This document shows, in pieces, positions 7,015 to 14,543 of a stretch of DNA of 64,000 bases (within the stretch, counting starts at the first letter, position 1; each line of letters begins with the position of its first letter). The notes under the pieces were generated by a model. The model saw nothing but the letters and a program-made list of their open reading frames with translations, was not told the DNA's origin and made no database searches. The DNA is from an uncultured Acetatifactor sp. Lineage in GTDB: Bacteria > Bacillota > Clostridia > Lachnospirales > Lachnospiraceae. Position numbers and translations under genes: made by a program. Location: the NCBI GenBank assembly GCA_947624245.1, contig CANQJL010000013.1:1-64000 (forward strand). The letters run 5' to 3'.

Positions 7015-9267
7015 TCACATTTCGTCCAAATAGAGCTGGACGCGGTTGTCAATAATTTCCGCCGTTTTCTCTGCAGTCTGATCACCTGCGTAGTAATCAT
7101 CAAGTTCCTCATAAATAATGTCCGTTATATCCTCATAAGCTCTGGGAGCAGGCACGCACTGAGCAAGAAAGGAATTTACCTCCCCGTATTCGTCTGCAGG
7201 CAGATTAATCACCGGAAGGCCGCAATATAATTCCATGGTATCATTCATCTGCACCTCGTTTCCCAAAAGCCCTTCCAGATAGGCCGATACCGCAGCCGGG
7301 TCGGAGGCGTTTTTGTTCACTACGACAACGCCGTCAGCATCCAGATAACTCCCGTTGCCTCGCTCTGACGGAAAGCCCACATAGTGACTTCCCTGTACGC
7401 CGTGGGTCTCGGCATACTCGGCGGCATCCTGCAGAGTGCTGATCTGATCGAACACCATCAGACTGCCGCCTCCGCCTATTCTGTCATCGCGCAGTCCTTC
7501 ATAAGATGAACTGTCATATTTTCCTACACATTTCAGAAGACGAATAAACCTGTCATCTTCAAAATGGCTTCCCCTGTTCTCCCAGTCTATCAGAAAAGAA
7601 CTCTCCAGATTATCAAATGTCAGCCAGCGCACAACGGCCAGCGAGCCGTAATAGGAGCCGCTCTTCTCATAGTATATCTTGTTTTCCAGCTTTCCGCTTT
7701 CCATCAGCTCCAAAATATCATCCAGAGTCCAGTTGTCCCCGCTCCACACACTTTCCCCTACCAGCAGTGACCGCGCACTGATTTCGGGCGCAATACCCGC
7801 AAGCGTTCCGTCCACAGTCCCCATTTCCAGTACACCCGGAAGAATTTTGGACAAAGCTTCTTCCGAAAGATACTCCCGAAGATCTGCCAGCATATCCTTT
7901 TCATATAATATCTCCATATCCTCAAGGGAGACAAACATGACATCCGGCCCGTGCCCTGCCGCCAGCTCCGCCATGATCCGGCTGCGGTAGTCCTCCGCAG
8001 TTGAGCCTTCCGATTCCTCATACGTAAACGCATAATTGGGATTCATACGGCTGGCCACCGGCACACTGTTCCTTACTCGCTGGGACACTACTGTCGTCAG
8101 ACTCACGATGCGGGCAGCCTCAGAACGCTCAGTGGGATATTCCGACAATGTAACGATCCAATCCTCCTGCCCGTCGGCGAAGTTTCCCCATACTCTGAGT
8201 ATGGGCGGCTTATCCTTCCGCAGCACCAGCATGGACTGATAAGCATCATCAATGCCATTGCGGTCATAGCGGAATATCAGCTTTCTCACGCCGGATTCAA
8301 CATTCCATTTGACAATGCCGAATCCGTTTTCATAGTAAAGGTCATTCCCCACCATGCCATACAGCTGCTTTACATGATCATCTTCCACCGCCGCGACGGT
8401 ATGCACCTGTTTCTCCTTCACATCGAACCAGACCAGTCTCGAACTTCTTACGTTATTAATGTTCCAAATCAAAAAGATCAAGTCACCGTCCTGTGTCTTC
8501 ATGGGGGCGCAGATCTGTTCCGATTCCGACACCTGATGATCCATCACAAGCTTGCCTTCCGGATTCAGAATATACAGCCGACTGAACGGAGCATCATTCG
8601 TTCCCGTTCTGATATAGCTGTTCCCATCTCTGTCACATCGCCACGAAATGTCAATAGTCTGACCGAGTTCCGTAAGTCCCTGCGTCTCAAAAAAAGAGCG
8701 CCAATCGACCTGCTCCGCATTTCCCTCCGAATCCGTCAAGGTCAATCCGTTAAACAGCTGGGTGTAGGTCTCGCCACCTTTCTCGTCCGTATCGACCTCA
8801 AGCTCCAGCACATGGAAGGCATAGGCCCCATCTTCCAGGACATCTATTCCCCTCAGTAATTTTCTGGTTTCCCCCGTCTTTTTGATTCCTATCTTCTCCA
8901 GGTCAAGCTCACTGACCGACGTTTCCATTGATCCGGTATCGTATATTTCCAGATAGCATTTGTTAAATACATATTCCCCGTTACTTATAATCGGCAGCGC
9001 CTTATATATTTTTTCACCGCAGCACGCTGCCTGAACAGATTCGCCGACATGCTCTGTCTCCTCATTCCAGGTCACGTCTCCATGTTCCCAAGGAATGTAC
9101 TCATTCACCCAGAGCGCCTGTTCCTCCACCACTCCCTTGCCAACCGCAAATCCGTTCTTCTTCCAGTCCAGAGCCTGCGGATCTGCCTGCGCTTCCTCCC
9201 TCTGCTTCCCGCAGCCGGACAGGCAGAGCAGACATAACAGCGGCAGAATGAAATGATATTTTTTCAT
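7015..9267 (-). CDS. Large extracellular solute-binding lipoprotein with an N-terminal propeller-like region
   Basis: 750-residue lipoprotein; signal peptide with lipobox LSGC, lipid Cys at residue 19. The C-terminal half (about 395-750) resembles family 1 extracellular solute-binding proteins of sugar ABC transporters: the MAELAAGHGPDVMFVSLEDM segment and a later YVGFPSERG block are typical. The N-terminal half (about 40-390) is rich in repeated beta strands with aromatic-Asp turns and looks like a beta-propeller. Ordinary binding proteins have about 420 residues, so this one is nearly double. No permease or ATPase gene lies next to it, so it probably serves a transporter encoded elsewhere or acts as a sensor. 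AAAGGAG lies 10 nt before the ATG. Confidence 0.8.
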   Translation of the reverse strand: MKKYHFILPLLCLLCLSGCGKQREEAQADPQALDWKKNGFAVGKGVVEEQALWVNEYIPWEHGDVTWNEETEHVGESVQAACCGEKIYKALPIISNGEYVFNKCYLEIYDTGSMETSVSELDLEKIGIKKTGETRKLLRGIDVLEDGAYAFHVLELEVDTDEKGGETYTQLFNGLTLTDSEGNAEQVDWRSFFETQGLTELGQTIDISWRCDRDGNSYIRTGTNDAPFSRLYILNPEGKLVMDHQVSESEQICAPMKTQDGDLIFLIWNINNVRSSRLVWFDVKEKQVHTVAAVEDDHVKQLYGMVGNDLYYENGFGIVKWNVESGVRKLIFRYDRNGIDDAYQSMLVLRKDKPPILRVWGNFADGQEDWIVTLSEYPTERSEAARIVSLTTVVSQRVRNSVPVASRMNPNYAFTYEESEGSTAEDYRSRIMAELAAGHGPDVMFVSLEDMEILYEKDMLADLREYLSEEALSKILPGVLEMGTVDGTLAGIAPEISARSLLVGESVWSGDNWTLDDILELMESGKLENKIYYEKSGSYYGSLAVVRWLTFDNLESSFLIDWENRGSHFEDDRFIRLLKCVGKYDSSSYEGLRDDRIGGGGSLMVFDQISTLQDAAEYAETHGVQGSHYVGFPSERGNGSYLDADGVVVVNKNASDPAAVSAYLEGLLGNEVQMNDTMELYCGLPVINLPADEYGEVNSFLAQCVPAPRAYEDITDIIYEELDDYYAGDQTAEKTAEIIDNRVQLYLDEM

Positions 9268-9455
9268 GTGATATTTCTCCTTTCGCGTCCGGATTTTCGG
9301 AGACTATTTATCATATTCATATATTCTAATAACAGGCAACTTTTTCCTGTACTGTTGAATCAGTTCGACTGCTCCCATTCCTCTTTGCTGCCGCCATATA
9401 CATTCAGATCCATATAGGGTTCCTGTTCGGACATACCGCCTTCATCTTTTAATAT

Positions 9456-9800
9456 TTACCTGATGACAGCATTGATAATTTCTGAGAGTTCCGCTGTATC
9501 CAATGTTCTTCCCTTTTTTGCAATCATAACATTAGACAAATCATTTATATGTACTTTCTGCAGCGAATCTAATTTTACAAATGTTCTTTTGGGAAACGGG
9601 GGATCGTAATTGATAATCTCCCTATTCGTCGGAATTGACAGCTTCCACTCTTTACCTGTCACAGAAGATACTGTAAGAATTTCTACATAATCCCCATCTA
9701 CGCCAACAACAAGATAAGGTCTGTCATAGGCCGGAAGATTTCCATCTGGGAAACGTATTCTGCCCCAAAATGCCTGACCTGCAATAAACGTCTGCGGCAT
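9456..9800 (-). CDS. MazF/PemK-like toxin of a Panacea toxin-antitoxin pair
   Basis: Predicted 114-residue toxin with the SH3-like MazF/PemK layout: an N-terminal GQAFWGRIRFPDG strand pair, then a DRPYLVVGVDGDYVEI strand where MazF has its RPVLVV stretch, and KRTFVKLDSLQKV matching the second core strand pair. MazF relatives cleave mRNA; other toxins of this fold exist, so the activity is inferred. The ATG at 9800 overlaps the antitoxin stop as TAATG, which implies reinitiation and fixed stoichiometry. A TTG 11 codons upstream is open in the same frame but has no ribosome site. After the TAA stop the frame stays open for another 32 codons. Confidence 0.7.
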   Translation of the reverse strand: MPQTFIAGQAFWGRIRFPDGNLPAYDRPYLVVGVDGDYVEILTVSSVTGKEWKLSIPTNREIINYDPPFPKRTFVKLDSLQKVHINDLSNVMIAKKGRTLDTAELSEIINAVIR

Positions 9801-10453
9801 TAATAAATCACCAGCCTTCCGTCCTCTTGACAAATACTATAGGCATCTTCCTCACATACCTTGGAAAATTTTTCTAATTCTGCAATCAGTTCGTCCGTCA
9901 TGACTAAGTCATCATAATAAAATGTAACTCCGTTTATCACTTCATGTCGCGGTGTATTTTTTTTCGTTTCCTTATATGCCTTTATCGCCCTTCCGACAGC
10001 TTCAATATCATCGGGAAATGCGCTAAAATCCACCACTGATTTCCTTTTATCATGATAACCTTCACTCGATGTTCCATCGTGATATGCCTGTTTCCATGAT
10101 TTGAACTGATGATTTAAATCCGATAATTCCTTCGCAGACAAATGACCGTAAATGCCTAATACAGCATTTAATATTTCATATTCTTCTTGATCAAAATTCG
10201 GATTAAATTTTTCGCTTTCCGACTTGAAAGCATAATAGTCATTTCTATATTTCAGTCGGACTTTTTCAACGACTAATCCATTTTCAAAAGCAAGGATATC
10301 CTCATCATAAAGTGGTTTTTGGTATTGTGAGATATAAGCCATATTTGCCAACACAAGCAATTTCTGTAATTTCATATTTCCGTCATAAGTATTCGGCTCT
10401 GAATCGGCTCCGTTCTTTATAAAAAATTTAGCATACTCATACACATCTCTCAT
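9800..10453 (-). CDS. Panacea-domain (DUF4065/SocA-like) antitoxin
   Basis: 217-residue protein with the Panacea/DUF4065 signature: MKLQKLLVLANMAYI (27-41) followed by ILAFENGLVVEKVRLKY (53-69), the part that is conserved in SocA-type proteins. Known members act as antitoxins that neutralise very different partner toxins, SocA also as a ClpXP adaptor. The C-terminal third (about 140-217) is less conserved and probably carries toxin specificity. It is translated first, with GGAGG 10 nt before its ATG, and couples to the toxin gene through TAATG. Its promoter (10489-10517) carries one arm of an inverted repeat, suggesting autoregulation. The local base composition is clearly more AT-rich than the surrounding core genes, a sign of acquisition. 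Confidence 0.82.
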   Translation of the reverse strand: MRDVYEYAKFFIKNGADSEPNTYDGNMKLQKLLVLANMAYISQYQKPLYDEDILAFENGLVVEKVRLKYRNDYYAFKSESEKFNPNFDQEEYEILNAVLGIYGHLSAKELSDLNHQFKSWKQAYHDGTSSEGYHDKRKSVVDFSAFPDDIEAVGRAIKAYKETKKNTPRHEVINGVTFYYDDLVMTDELIAELEKFSKVCEEDAYSICQEDGRLVIY

Positions 10454-10488
10454 ACGCCATACCTCCGATCACATTCACTCCTATATAC

Positions 10489-10517
10489 ATAATATAAAAC
10501 GACAATATTCAAGTCAA
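10489..10517 (-). promoter_or_regulatory. Promoter of the Panacea toxin-antitoxin operon
   Basis: TTGACT (10512-10517), 17-nt spacer, TATTAT (10489-10494). The spacer contains the left arm of the inverted repeat listed at 10497-10553. Confidence 0.75.
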
Positions 10518-10553
10518 CCATTTTGTGAAATGCGCTCCGCAATACTGTCGTTT
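10497..10553. repeat. Inverted repeat around the toxin-antitoxin promoter (candidate operator)
   Basis: AAACGACAATATT (10497-10509) and its reverse complement with one mismatch (10541-10553), 31 nt apart. One arm lies inside the promoter spacer, the other upstream of the -35 box. Confidence 0.6.
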
Positions 10554-10696
10554 CATAACATACTCTTTTTGCTCATAATTATCATTGTTCTGCAATTATT
10601 TTTTTCACTACGGCTGATCGCTATCTGATTAAATTTTCTTATGCTCTATATTTGTGTGCTTCCTGTTTGCCGCCTGTGTGCCTCGCGGCAAAATTT

Positions 10697-10733
10697 AGGG
10701 CCTCCGCTGACAATTTTCATCAACGGAAGCCCT
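10697..10733 (-). terminator. Terminator-like hairpin downstream of the GGGtGRT gene
   Basis: Arms 10697-10710 and 10720-10733 pair with three internal mismatches; on the minus strand AAATTTT follows. Moderate strength. Confidence 0.5.
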
Positions 10734-10746
10734 TGATTTTACGCTA

Positions 10747-10826
10747 TTTCTCAGAATCTGCAATCGCTTTTTAGAACCCGCAATCGTTTCTCAGAACTTA
10801 CAATCGTTTCTTAGAATTTGCCTGCT
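10747..10826. repeat. Four degenerate 20-bp tandem repeats spanning a stop codon
   Basis: Units 10747-10766, 10767-10786, 10787-10806 and 10807-10826, exactly 20 bp each. The last unit contains the final codons and stop of the GGGtGRT gene; the others extend into the intergenic space. The consensus on the plus strand is TTTCTCAGAAyyTGCAATCG. Confidence 0.85.
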
Positions 10827-11821
10827 TTAGCAGCCTCTTCTATAGACACAGCCACAGCCACGGTAGCGCCTACCATGGGGTTGTTACCCATGCCGATCAG
10901 GCCCATCATCTCCACGTGTGCAGGGACGGAGGAAGAACCCGCGAACTGCGCATCGGAGTGCATACGGCCCAGCGTATCGGTGAAGCCGTAGGAAGCGGGA
11001 CCTGCCGCCATGTTATCGGGATGCAGGGTACGTCCGGTGCCGCCGCCGGAGGCAACGGAGAAGTACTTCTTGCCTGCCTCGGTCCTCTCCTTCTTGTAGG
11101 TTCCTGCAACGGGGTGCTGGAATCTGGTGGGGTTGGTGGAGTTGCCGGTGATGGAAACGTCCACATTCTCCTTCCACATAATGGCAACGCCCTCGGGAAC
11201 GGAGTTCGCACCGTAGCAGTTCACCTTGGAACGAAGGCCGGTGGAGTATGCAATACGGTCGGTCTCCTTCACGGTGTTGGTGTAGGGATCGTACTCGGTC
11301 TCCACGAAAGTAAATCCGTTGATACGGGAAATGATCTTTGCTGCGTCCTTGCCGAGACCGTTCAGAATAACGCGCAGCGGCTTCTGACGAACCTTGTTCG
11401 CCTTCTCCGCAATACCGATCGCGCCCTCTGCGGCCGCAAAGGACTCATGGCCTGCCAGGAAGCAGAAACAGTCGGTGTCCTCCTCCAGCAGCATCTTGCC
11501 AAGGTTGCCGTGGCCCAAGCCCACCTTACGGGTGTCCGCAACGGAGCCGGGAATACAGAATGCCTGAAGTCCCTCGCCGATGGCTGCAGCAGCCTCGGAG
11601 GCCTTCCTTGCGCCCTTCTTGATGGCGATGGCAGCGCCTACGGTGTAAGCCCAGCATGCGTTCTCAAAGCAGATGGGCTGGATCTTCTTCACCTGATCGT
11701 AAACGTCCAGACCGGCATCCTTGGTGATCTTCTCCGCTTCTTCGATAGAGGAGATACCATAGCTGTTCAGAACTTCGTTGATCTTATCGATACGTCTTTC
11801 ATATGATTCAAATAAAGCCAT
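10811..11821 (-). CDS. GGGtGRT protein
   Basis: Member of the GGGtGRT family, named for the motif seen here as SGGGTGRTLHPDN. The 336-residue protein has many Gly-rich turns and an early Cys (CFENACWAYTVG). Family members are found in anaerobes next to a NifU/SufU-like protein, as here, and the biochemical role is not established to my knowledge; an Fe-S or cofactor-linked function is assumed from the partner. GGAGG lies 8 nt before the ATG and the gene follows its partner after 21 nt. The 3' end is part of a 20-bp tandem repeat. Confidence 0.88.
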   Translation of the reverse strand: MALFESYERRIDKINEVLNSYGISSIEEAEKITKDAGLDVYDQVKKIQPICFENACWAYTVGAAIAIKKGARKASEAAAAIGEGLQAFCIPGSVADTRKVGLGHGNLGKMLLEEDTDCFCFLAGHESFAAAEGAIGIAEKANKVRQKPLRVILNGLGKDAAKIISRINGFTFVETEYDPYTNTVKETDRIAYSTGLRSKVNCYGANSVPEGVAIMWKENVDVSITGNSTNPTRFQHPVAGTYKKERTEAGKKYFSVASGGGTGRTLHPDNMAAGPASYGFTDTLGRMHSDAQFAGSSSVPAHVEMMGLIGMGNNPMVGATVAVAVSIEEAAKAGKF

Positions 11822-11842
11822 TTTTTCTGTCCTCCTTCATCC

Positions 11843-12535
11843 TTATTCTTTTCTGGGATCGATGATCTTCACAGCATCGTCCACGCGGCCGTACTGGCCC
11901 TTTGCCTTCTCCCATGCAGTGGTGGGATCGTCGCCCTTCTTGATGAAGTCGGTCATCTTTCCGAGGCTCACGAACTGATAGCCGATGATCTGATCGTCTT
12001 TATCCAAAGCAATACCGGTCACATAGCCTTCGGCCATCTCCAGATAGCGGGGACCCTTTGCCAGTGTGCCGTACATGGTTCCCACCTGGCTTCTGAGACC
12101 CTTGCCCAGATCCTCCAGACCGGCGCCCACAGGAAGTCCCTCCTCGGAAAATGCGCTCTGGGAACGTCCGTATACGATCTGCAGGAACAGCTCTCTCATA
12201 GCGGTGTTGATGGCGTCGCATACCAGGTCGGTATTCAGTGCCTCCATTACGGTCAGTCCGGGAAGGATCTCGGCGGCCATAGCTGCGGAGTGAGTCATAC
12301 CGGAGCAGCCGATGGTCTCCACCAGAGCCTCCTGAATGATGCCCTCCTTCACGTTCAGGGACAGCTTACATGCGCCCTGCTGAGGAGCACACCAGCCCAC
12401 ACCGTGTGTGAAACCGGAGATGTCTTCCACTCTCTTGGCCTGTACCCATTTTGCTTCTTCGGGAATGGGTGCGCAGCCATGATGTACGCCCTGAGCTACC
12501 GGGCACATTTCTTCAACTTCCTTTGAATAAATCAT
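11843..12535 (-). CDS. Iron-sulfur cluster assembly scaffold-like protein, partner of the GGGtGRT protein
   Basis: 230-residue protein with a NifU/SufU-like core: GWCAPQQGACKLSLNVKEG and ETIGCSGMTHSAAMAAEIL correspond to the strand-loop and the Cys-containing loop (usually GCGISxAS) of the scaffold fold. Additional Cys residues at the N-terminus (MCPVAQGVHHGC) could help bind a metal or cluster. It is longer than SufU (about 145), with a C-terminal extension (about 150-230). It is the first gene of a two-gene unit with the GGGtGRT gene. AAAGGAG lies 7-8 nt before the ATG. The scaffold role comes from homology; what cluster or target it serves is unknown. Confidence 0.85.
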   Translation of the reverse strand: MIYSKEVEEMCPVAQGVHHGCAPIPEEAKWVQAKRVEDISGFTHGVGWCAPQQGACKLSLNVKEGIIQEALVETIGCSGMTHSAAMAAEILPGLTVMEALNTDLVCDAINTAMRELFLQIVYGRSQSAFSEEGLPVGAGLEDLGKGLRSQVGTMYGTLAKGPRYLEMAEGYVTGIALDKDDQIIGYQFVSLGKMTDFIKKGDDPTTAWEKAKGQYGRVDDAVKIIDPRKE

Positions 12536-12662
12536 GTGAAATCTCCTTTCAATGTGTATATATGTTATTATTTCATCAGGACTTTTGACAAAATAATATC
12601 ATTCGCGTACATTTTCTCATATTTAGAGCAAAAAATCCAGAGGTTTTTTCAGATTGCCTGCA

Positions 12663-13466
12663 TTATGTGAGCATCATTCTGTCGTTGGCGAACTCTCCTC
12701 CGCTGGCCTCCTCAAATTTGGCCAGCAGATCCTTCACATGCAGATTGCGCTTTTCTTCACCGGACACGTCATAGATGATCCGGCCCTCGTGCATCATGAT
12801 CAGGCGGTTGCCGTGGGCGATGGCGTCCTTCATATTGTGGGTCACCATCATAGCCGTCAGTTTGTTTTCCGAGATGATCTTATCGCTGATCTCCAGTACC
12901 TTTGCCGCAGTCTTGGGGTCCAGAGCGGCGGTGTGCTCGTCTAAGAGCAAGAGCTTCGGATGCTTCATAGAGGCCATGAGCAGCGTGATCGCCTGTCTCT
13001 GGCCGCCGGACAAAAGACCGACTTTCGTGGTCATTCGCTCCTCCAGCCCAAGCCCCAGCGTGGCGAGCTTCTCGCGGAATTCCTCTCTCTCTTGTCTGGT
13101 GATGCCCCATTTCAGAGTCCTGCGCTGTCCTCTCCTGCAGGCAATCGCCATGTTTTCCTCAATGTCCATGGTGGCCGCCGTACCCGTCATGGGGTCCTGA
13201 AACACACGGCCCAGAAATACGGCGCGCTTGTGCTCCGGCAGTCCGGTGATGTCGGTGCCGTCGATGATGATCCTGCCGCTGTCCACAGGCCATACGCCCG
13301 CTATGGCATTCAGGGTCGTCGATTTGCCGGCACCGTTGCCTCCGATGATGGTGACAAAGTCTCCGGTGTTCAATTTCAGATTCACACCGTCCAGCGCCGT
13401 CTTTTCGTTGACGGTGCCTCTGTTAAACACTTTATGTACCTCATTGATCTCCAATGCATATGCCAT
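12663..13466 (-). CDS. ABC transporter ATP-binding protein (TrpXYZ/COG1101 type)
   Basis: Energises the transporter formed with the permease at 13466-14413. All ABC motifs are present in 267 residues: Walker A GGNGAGKSTTLNAI, Q-loop FQDPMTGTAATM, signature LSGGQRQ, Walker B LLLLDEHTAALDP and the H-loop MMVTHNM. The LDEHTA form is characteristic of the COG1101 ATPases. The ATG at 13466 overlaps the permease stop as TAATG; the frame continues upstream inside the permease gene, but that part is not real. It is the last gene of the three-gene operon. Confidence 0.9.
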   Translation of the reverse strand: MAYALEINEVHKVFNRGTVNEKTALDGVNLKLNTGDFVTIIGGNGAGKSTTLNAIAGVWPVDSGRIIIDGTDITGLPEHKRAVFLGRVFQDPMTGTAATMDIEENMAIACRRGQRRTLKWGITRQEREEFREKLATLGLGLEERMTTKVGLLSGGQRQAITLLMASMKHPKLLLLDEHTAALDPKTAAKVLEISDKIISENKLTAMMVTHNMKDAIAHGNRLIMMHEGRIIYDVSGEEKRNLHVKDLLAKFEEASGGEFANDRMMLT

Positions 13467-14413
13467 TATCGCGCCACCCCCTTCTTGACACTCCGCTTTT
13501 CCTTCAGGTAAGGAATCGCCAGGAAGATCGCAACGACGATAGCAGAGAACAGCTTCATATTCTCCGACGGCATCTTCAGCCACAGGACGAACTGATATAC
13601 CATGTAGTAGATGACCGCTCCGAGGATCACGGCGATCAGAGTATAGGCGAAGGCCAGCTTTCTCTTGCTCGCGAACTTTCCGAAAAGCACTTCTCCGATG
13701 ATCACGGCGGCCAGGCCGATCACAATGGCGCCCCGGCCCATATTGATATCCGCCGCACCCTGGAACTGTGCGTACATTCCCCCGCACAGGCCCACTAAGC
13801 CGTTTGAGATCATCAGCGCCAGCACCTTGATAAAGTTGGTGTTGATTCCCTGCGCTCTCGCCATACTGCCGTTACAGCCCGTGGCGCGTATGGCGTGGCC
13901 CTGTTCCGTGCCGAAGTACCAGTACAGAACGGCGACCAGCGCAAGCAGGAACAGCGTCATTCCCAGGAAGAACATACACTTGCTTAAGGTGGAGCCCTCC
14001 GTCACATACCTGAGGGAAGTCACCAGAGGATAATTGTCCACGCTGACAGGCTGATTGGATTTCCCCATGATCATCAGATTCACGGAATACAGAGAGATCT
14101 GCGTCAGAATACTTGCCAGTATCCCGGGAATTCCGAGAAGTGTGTTCAAAAGTCCGGTCGCAAGTCCGGCCAGCATTCCCACCAGAAACGCGGCCGGCAG
14201 AGACAGAAGCGGTGACACGCCCCCGCGGATCAGCATGACAGACACTGCCGCCCCTGTGGCTATGGAGCCGTCCACTGTCAGATCCGGAAAATCGAGCAGG
14301 CGGAAGGTGATATAGACTCCCAGCGCCATAATGCCCCATATCATTCCCTGCGCGATGGAGCCGGGGAAAGCCCGTAACAGGGCAAGGGGATTCAAGGTCA
14401 TCAAACACAGCAT
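13466..14413 (-). CDS. ABC transporter permease (TrpXYZ/COG4120 type)
   Basis: Membrane channel subunit of 315 residues with about eight hydrophobic helices. The segment GVYITFRLLDFPDLTVDGS is typical of the COG4120 permeases, which resemble LivH/M-type permeases and pair with PF04392 binding proteins; some members import tryptophan or other small amphipathic compounds. AAGGAGG lies 7 nt before the ATG. It overlaps the ATPase gene by one base (TAATG). A hairpin terminator (14490-14522) sits between it and the binding-protein gene and may reduce its expression relative to that gene. Confidence 0.88.
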   Translation of the reverse strand: MLCLMTLNPLALLRAFPGSIAQGMIWGIMALGVYITFRLLDFPDLTVDGSIATGAAVSVMLIRGGVSPLLSLPAAFLVGMLAGLATGLLNTLLGIPGILASILTQISLYSVNLMIMGKSNQPVSVDNYPLVTSLRYVTEGSTLSKCMFFLGMTLFLLALVAVLYWYFGTEQGHAIRATGCNGSMARAQGINTNFIKVLALMISNGLVGLCGGMYAQFQGAADINMGRGAIVIGLAAVIIGEVLFGKFASKRKLAFAYTLIAVILGAVIYYMVYQFVLWLKMPSENMKLFSAIVVAIFLAIPYLKEKRSVKKGVAR

Positions 14414-14489
14414 CTTCTGTCCTCCTTGTCATGATGATCGGCCGTATCTACGTCACGGCAAAACAGGTCACTGTACGTGTAAAAATCAG

Positions 14490-14522
14490 ATAGGGACAGT
14501 GTTCTTCACGCTATCCCTATCC
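14490..14522 (-). terminator. Intra-operon terminator between binding-protein and permease genes
   Basis: Arms 14490-14500 and 14512-14522 pair over 11 positions with one mismatch; five T follow on the minus strand. Such partial terminators commonly set a high binding-protein to permease ratio. Confidence 0.7.
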
Positions 14523-14543
14523 GCTGTTCTTGTCTCTGTGCCT

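Larger units (their letters stand above)
10454..10810. other. 357-bp intergenic gap: content note
   Basis: Holds the toxin-antitoxin promoter and inverted repeat (10489-10553), an 8-bp perfect stem-loop (10666-10673 with 10685-10692), the terminator-like hairpin (10697-10733) and the 20-bp tandem repeats (10747-10826). I see no gene between 10560 and 10665. Confidence 0.7.

Noticed and set aside
9801..9833. TTG start 11 codons upstream for the MazF/PemK-like toxin
   Set aside because: No ribosome site, sequence inside the antitoxin gene, and the ATG at 9800 couples neatly to the antitoxin stop and begins at the expected fold start.
12630..12649. A/T-rich hairpin-like sequence after the ABC ATPase gene
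   Set aside because: Stem is mostly A-T pairs with a bulge and a 3-nt loop; too weak to call a terminator.
13467..13787. N-terminal extension of the ABC ATPase within the permease gene
   Set aside because: Frame is antisense-free but overlaps the permease in another frame, has no conserved sequence, and the ATG at 13466 matches the family N-terminus.
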